Of a stretch of 64,000 nt of DNA, positions 63,432 through 64,000 are shown in pieces. The notes under the pieces were generated by a model. The model made no database searches. It was not told the DNA's origin and worked only from the letters and a program-made list of their open reading frames with translations. Position 1 is the first letter of the stretch; each line of letters starts with the position of its first letter. Origin of the DNA: Aeromicrobium ginsengisoli (lineage in GTDB: Bacteria > Actinomycetota > Actinomycetes > Propionibacteriales > Nocardioidaceae); contig NZ_SDPQ02000003.1 in assembly GCF_004134905.2 (NCBI RefSeq), forward strand, positions 1,022,023 to 1,086,022, written 5' to 3'. The position numbers and the translations under genes are program-made.

Positions 63432-63839
63432 CTACTGACGTCGGTCGAACGGCGTGTACAGGGCGTCCATGAGTCCGTTGCGTATCGCGTTGTAAGTCGA
63501 ATCCCACTTGGGATCTGATTGCAGGACCCTTTCGCGACCGAGCCGCGCCAACTCGTACACCACACGACGGCATCCCGCAGGTGACGCCAGCGTCCGGTCG
63601 ACGCAGGTGCTGAGAGGATGCTCTTGCGTCTCGACTCGGTCGACAACCTCGACGGCGATCGCACCTCGAGCGGCTGCCCGGCGTTCTTCGTACGCGGCTC
63701 TCCGACATGCTTGCGAGCACCAGATCGGTGGTCGTCCGGTCAGCTGCCGCTGCACCTCTTTGCCACATCGAGGGCATGTTCCCCCTGCGACGTTTCGGGT
63801 ATTGTCCTCGCGCGATTCGCGCTGATTGTCTGCACTCAT
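63432..63839 (-). CDS. zinc-finger protein of unknown function
   Basis: 135-aa basic protein. C22-x2-C25 and C41-x3-C45 (TCPRCGKEV, WCSQACRRAAY) form a likely zinc site of a kind common in actinobacterial islands; the C-terminal half is helical, ending TPFDRRQ. ATG 63839 follows AGGGGG closely. Function unrecognised; DNA binding is possible. Confidence 0.7.
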   Translation of the reverse strand: MSADNQRESREDNTRNVAGGTCPRCGKEVQRQLTGRPPIWCSQACRRAAYEERRAAARGAIAVEVVDRVETQEHPLSTCVDRTLASPAGCRRVVYELARLGRERVLQSDPKWDSTYNAIRNGLMDALYTPFDRRQ

Positions 63840-64000
63840 GCCCCCTAAGGCCTTTCGTACGGACGCAAGGGGACACCGAGAATGGGCCTCTATGTAAAGG
63901 GGAGTGCTCGAACTATGGTGCTGGGTGGTGGGTGCGGCTTGATCGCTTCAGCGAAGAGCAGGGTTGAGGCTGGGAGCCTTGTCACGCAGCTTGCCTCTGG
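63840..64000. other. window edge, no gene assigned
   Basis: 161 bp of element DNA; the promoter of the zinc-finger gene (minus strand) should lie here. No copy of the tRNA-Thr 3' end is present. Confidence 0.5.

Noticed and set aside
58600..64000. Second attachment site (copy of tRNA-Thr 3' end)
   Set aside because: I looked for the T-arm/acceptor sequence downstream and found none, so the right end is outside the window.

Overview
The window is high-GC actinobacterial chromosome. GTG starts, ATGA/GTGA-coupled operons, probable leaderless mRNAs, a BldG-type STAS protein, a mycobacterial-type biotin locus and the order DECH helicase - bldG - hppA - topA - tmk - holB point to Actinomycetota. 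A Nocardioidaceae-like genus (Aeromicrobium/Nocardioides) is my inference; no rRNA or species marker is present.

Layout. 0-2.3 kb: LytS/LytTR two-component pair with a small membrane protein (rest of operon lies left of the window). 2.3-9.2 kb: complete late biotin pathway (bioFDA, bioB), a 59-aa BsaP-like partner of BioB, the BioYMN importer and a TetR regulator that I identify as BioQ from matching 13-bp palindromes at bioA/bioB and bioY/bioQ. 9.2-30.4 kb: surface-glycan locus with GDP-sugar enzymes (two GMD-type dehydratases and a GDP-mannose 3,5-epimerase-like enzyme), glycosyltransferases, methyltransferases, acyltransferases, a tyrosine autokinase with a YG-repeat tail, a Wzy-like polymerase/ligase and a flippase; housekeeping genes (guaB1-like, a zinc-ribbon micro-protein) interrupt it. 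30.6-36.5 kb: HAD phosphatase, then a tad pilus operon (ssd, tadA, tadB, tadC, two tandem DUF4244 pilins, tadE, TadE-like). 36.5-38.4 kb: ArsR/MFS pair with a strong operator palindrome. 38.4-57.2 kb: conserved core (helicase, bldG, hppA, methyltransferase, GNAT, XRE-cupin, MFS, topA, ltrA, MmcQ/YjbR, methyltransferase, tmk, holB, secreted hydrolase, DUF937, chorismate mutase).

57.2-64.0 kb: tRNA-Thr(CGT) followed at once by a tyrosine integrase and an excisionase, 13-bp iteron-like repeats, a DEDDh exonuclease-BRCT protein, a 703-aa ABC-type (AAA_13-like) ATPase with CxxC and a C-terminal RX4H/RxxxE motif, and a zinc-finger protein. This is the left part of an integrated element; its right end is beyond the window. 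The ATPase and exonuclease are the best candidates for an uncharacterised defence-type system.

A recurring regulatory theme is a TAnnnT box 6-7 nt before the start codon, found at a dozen genes, implying leaderless mRNAs; I used it to choose several starts. All product names come from reading the sequence by eye without database search.
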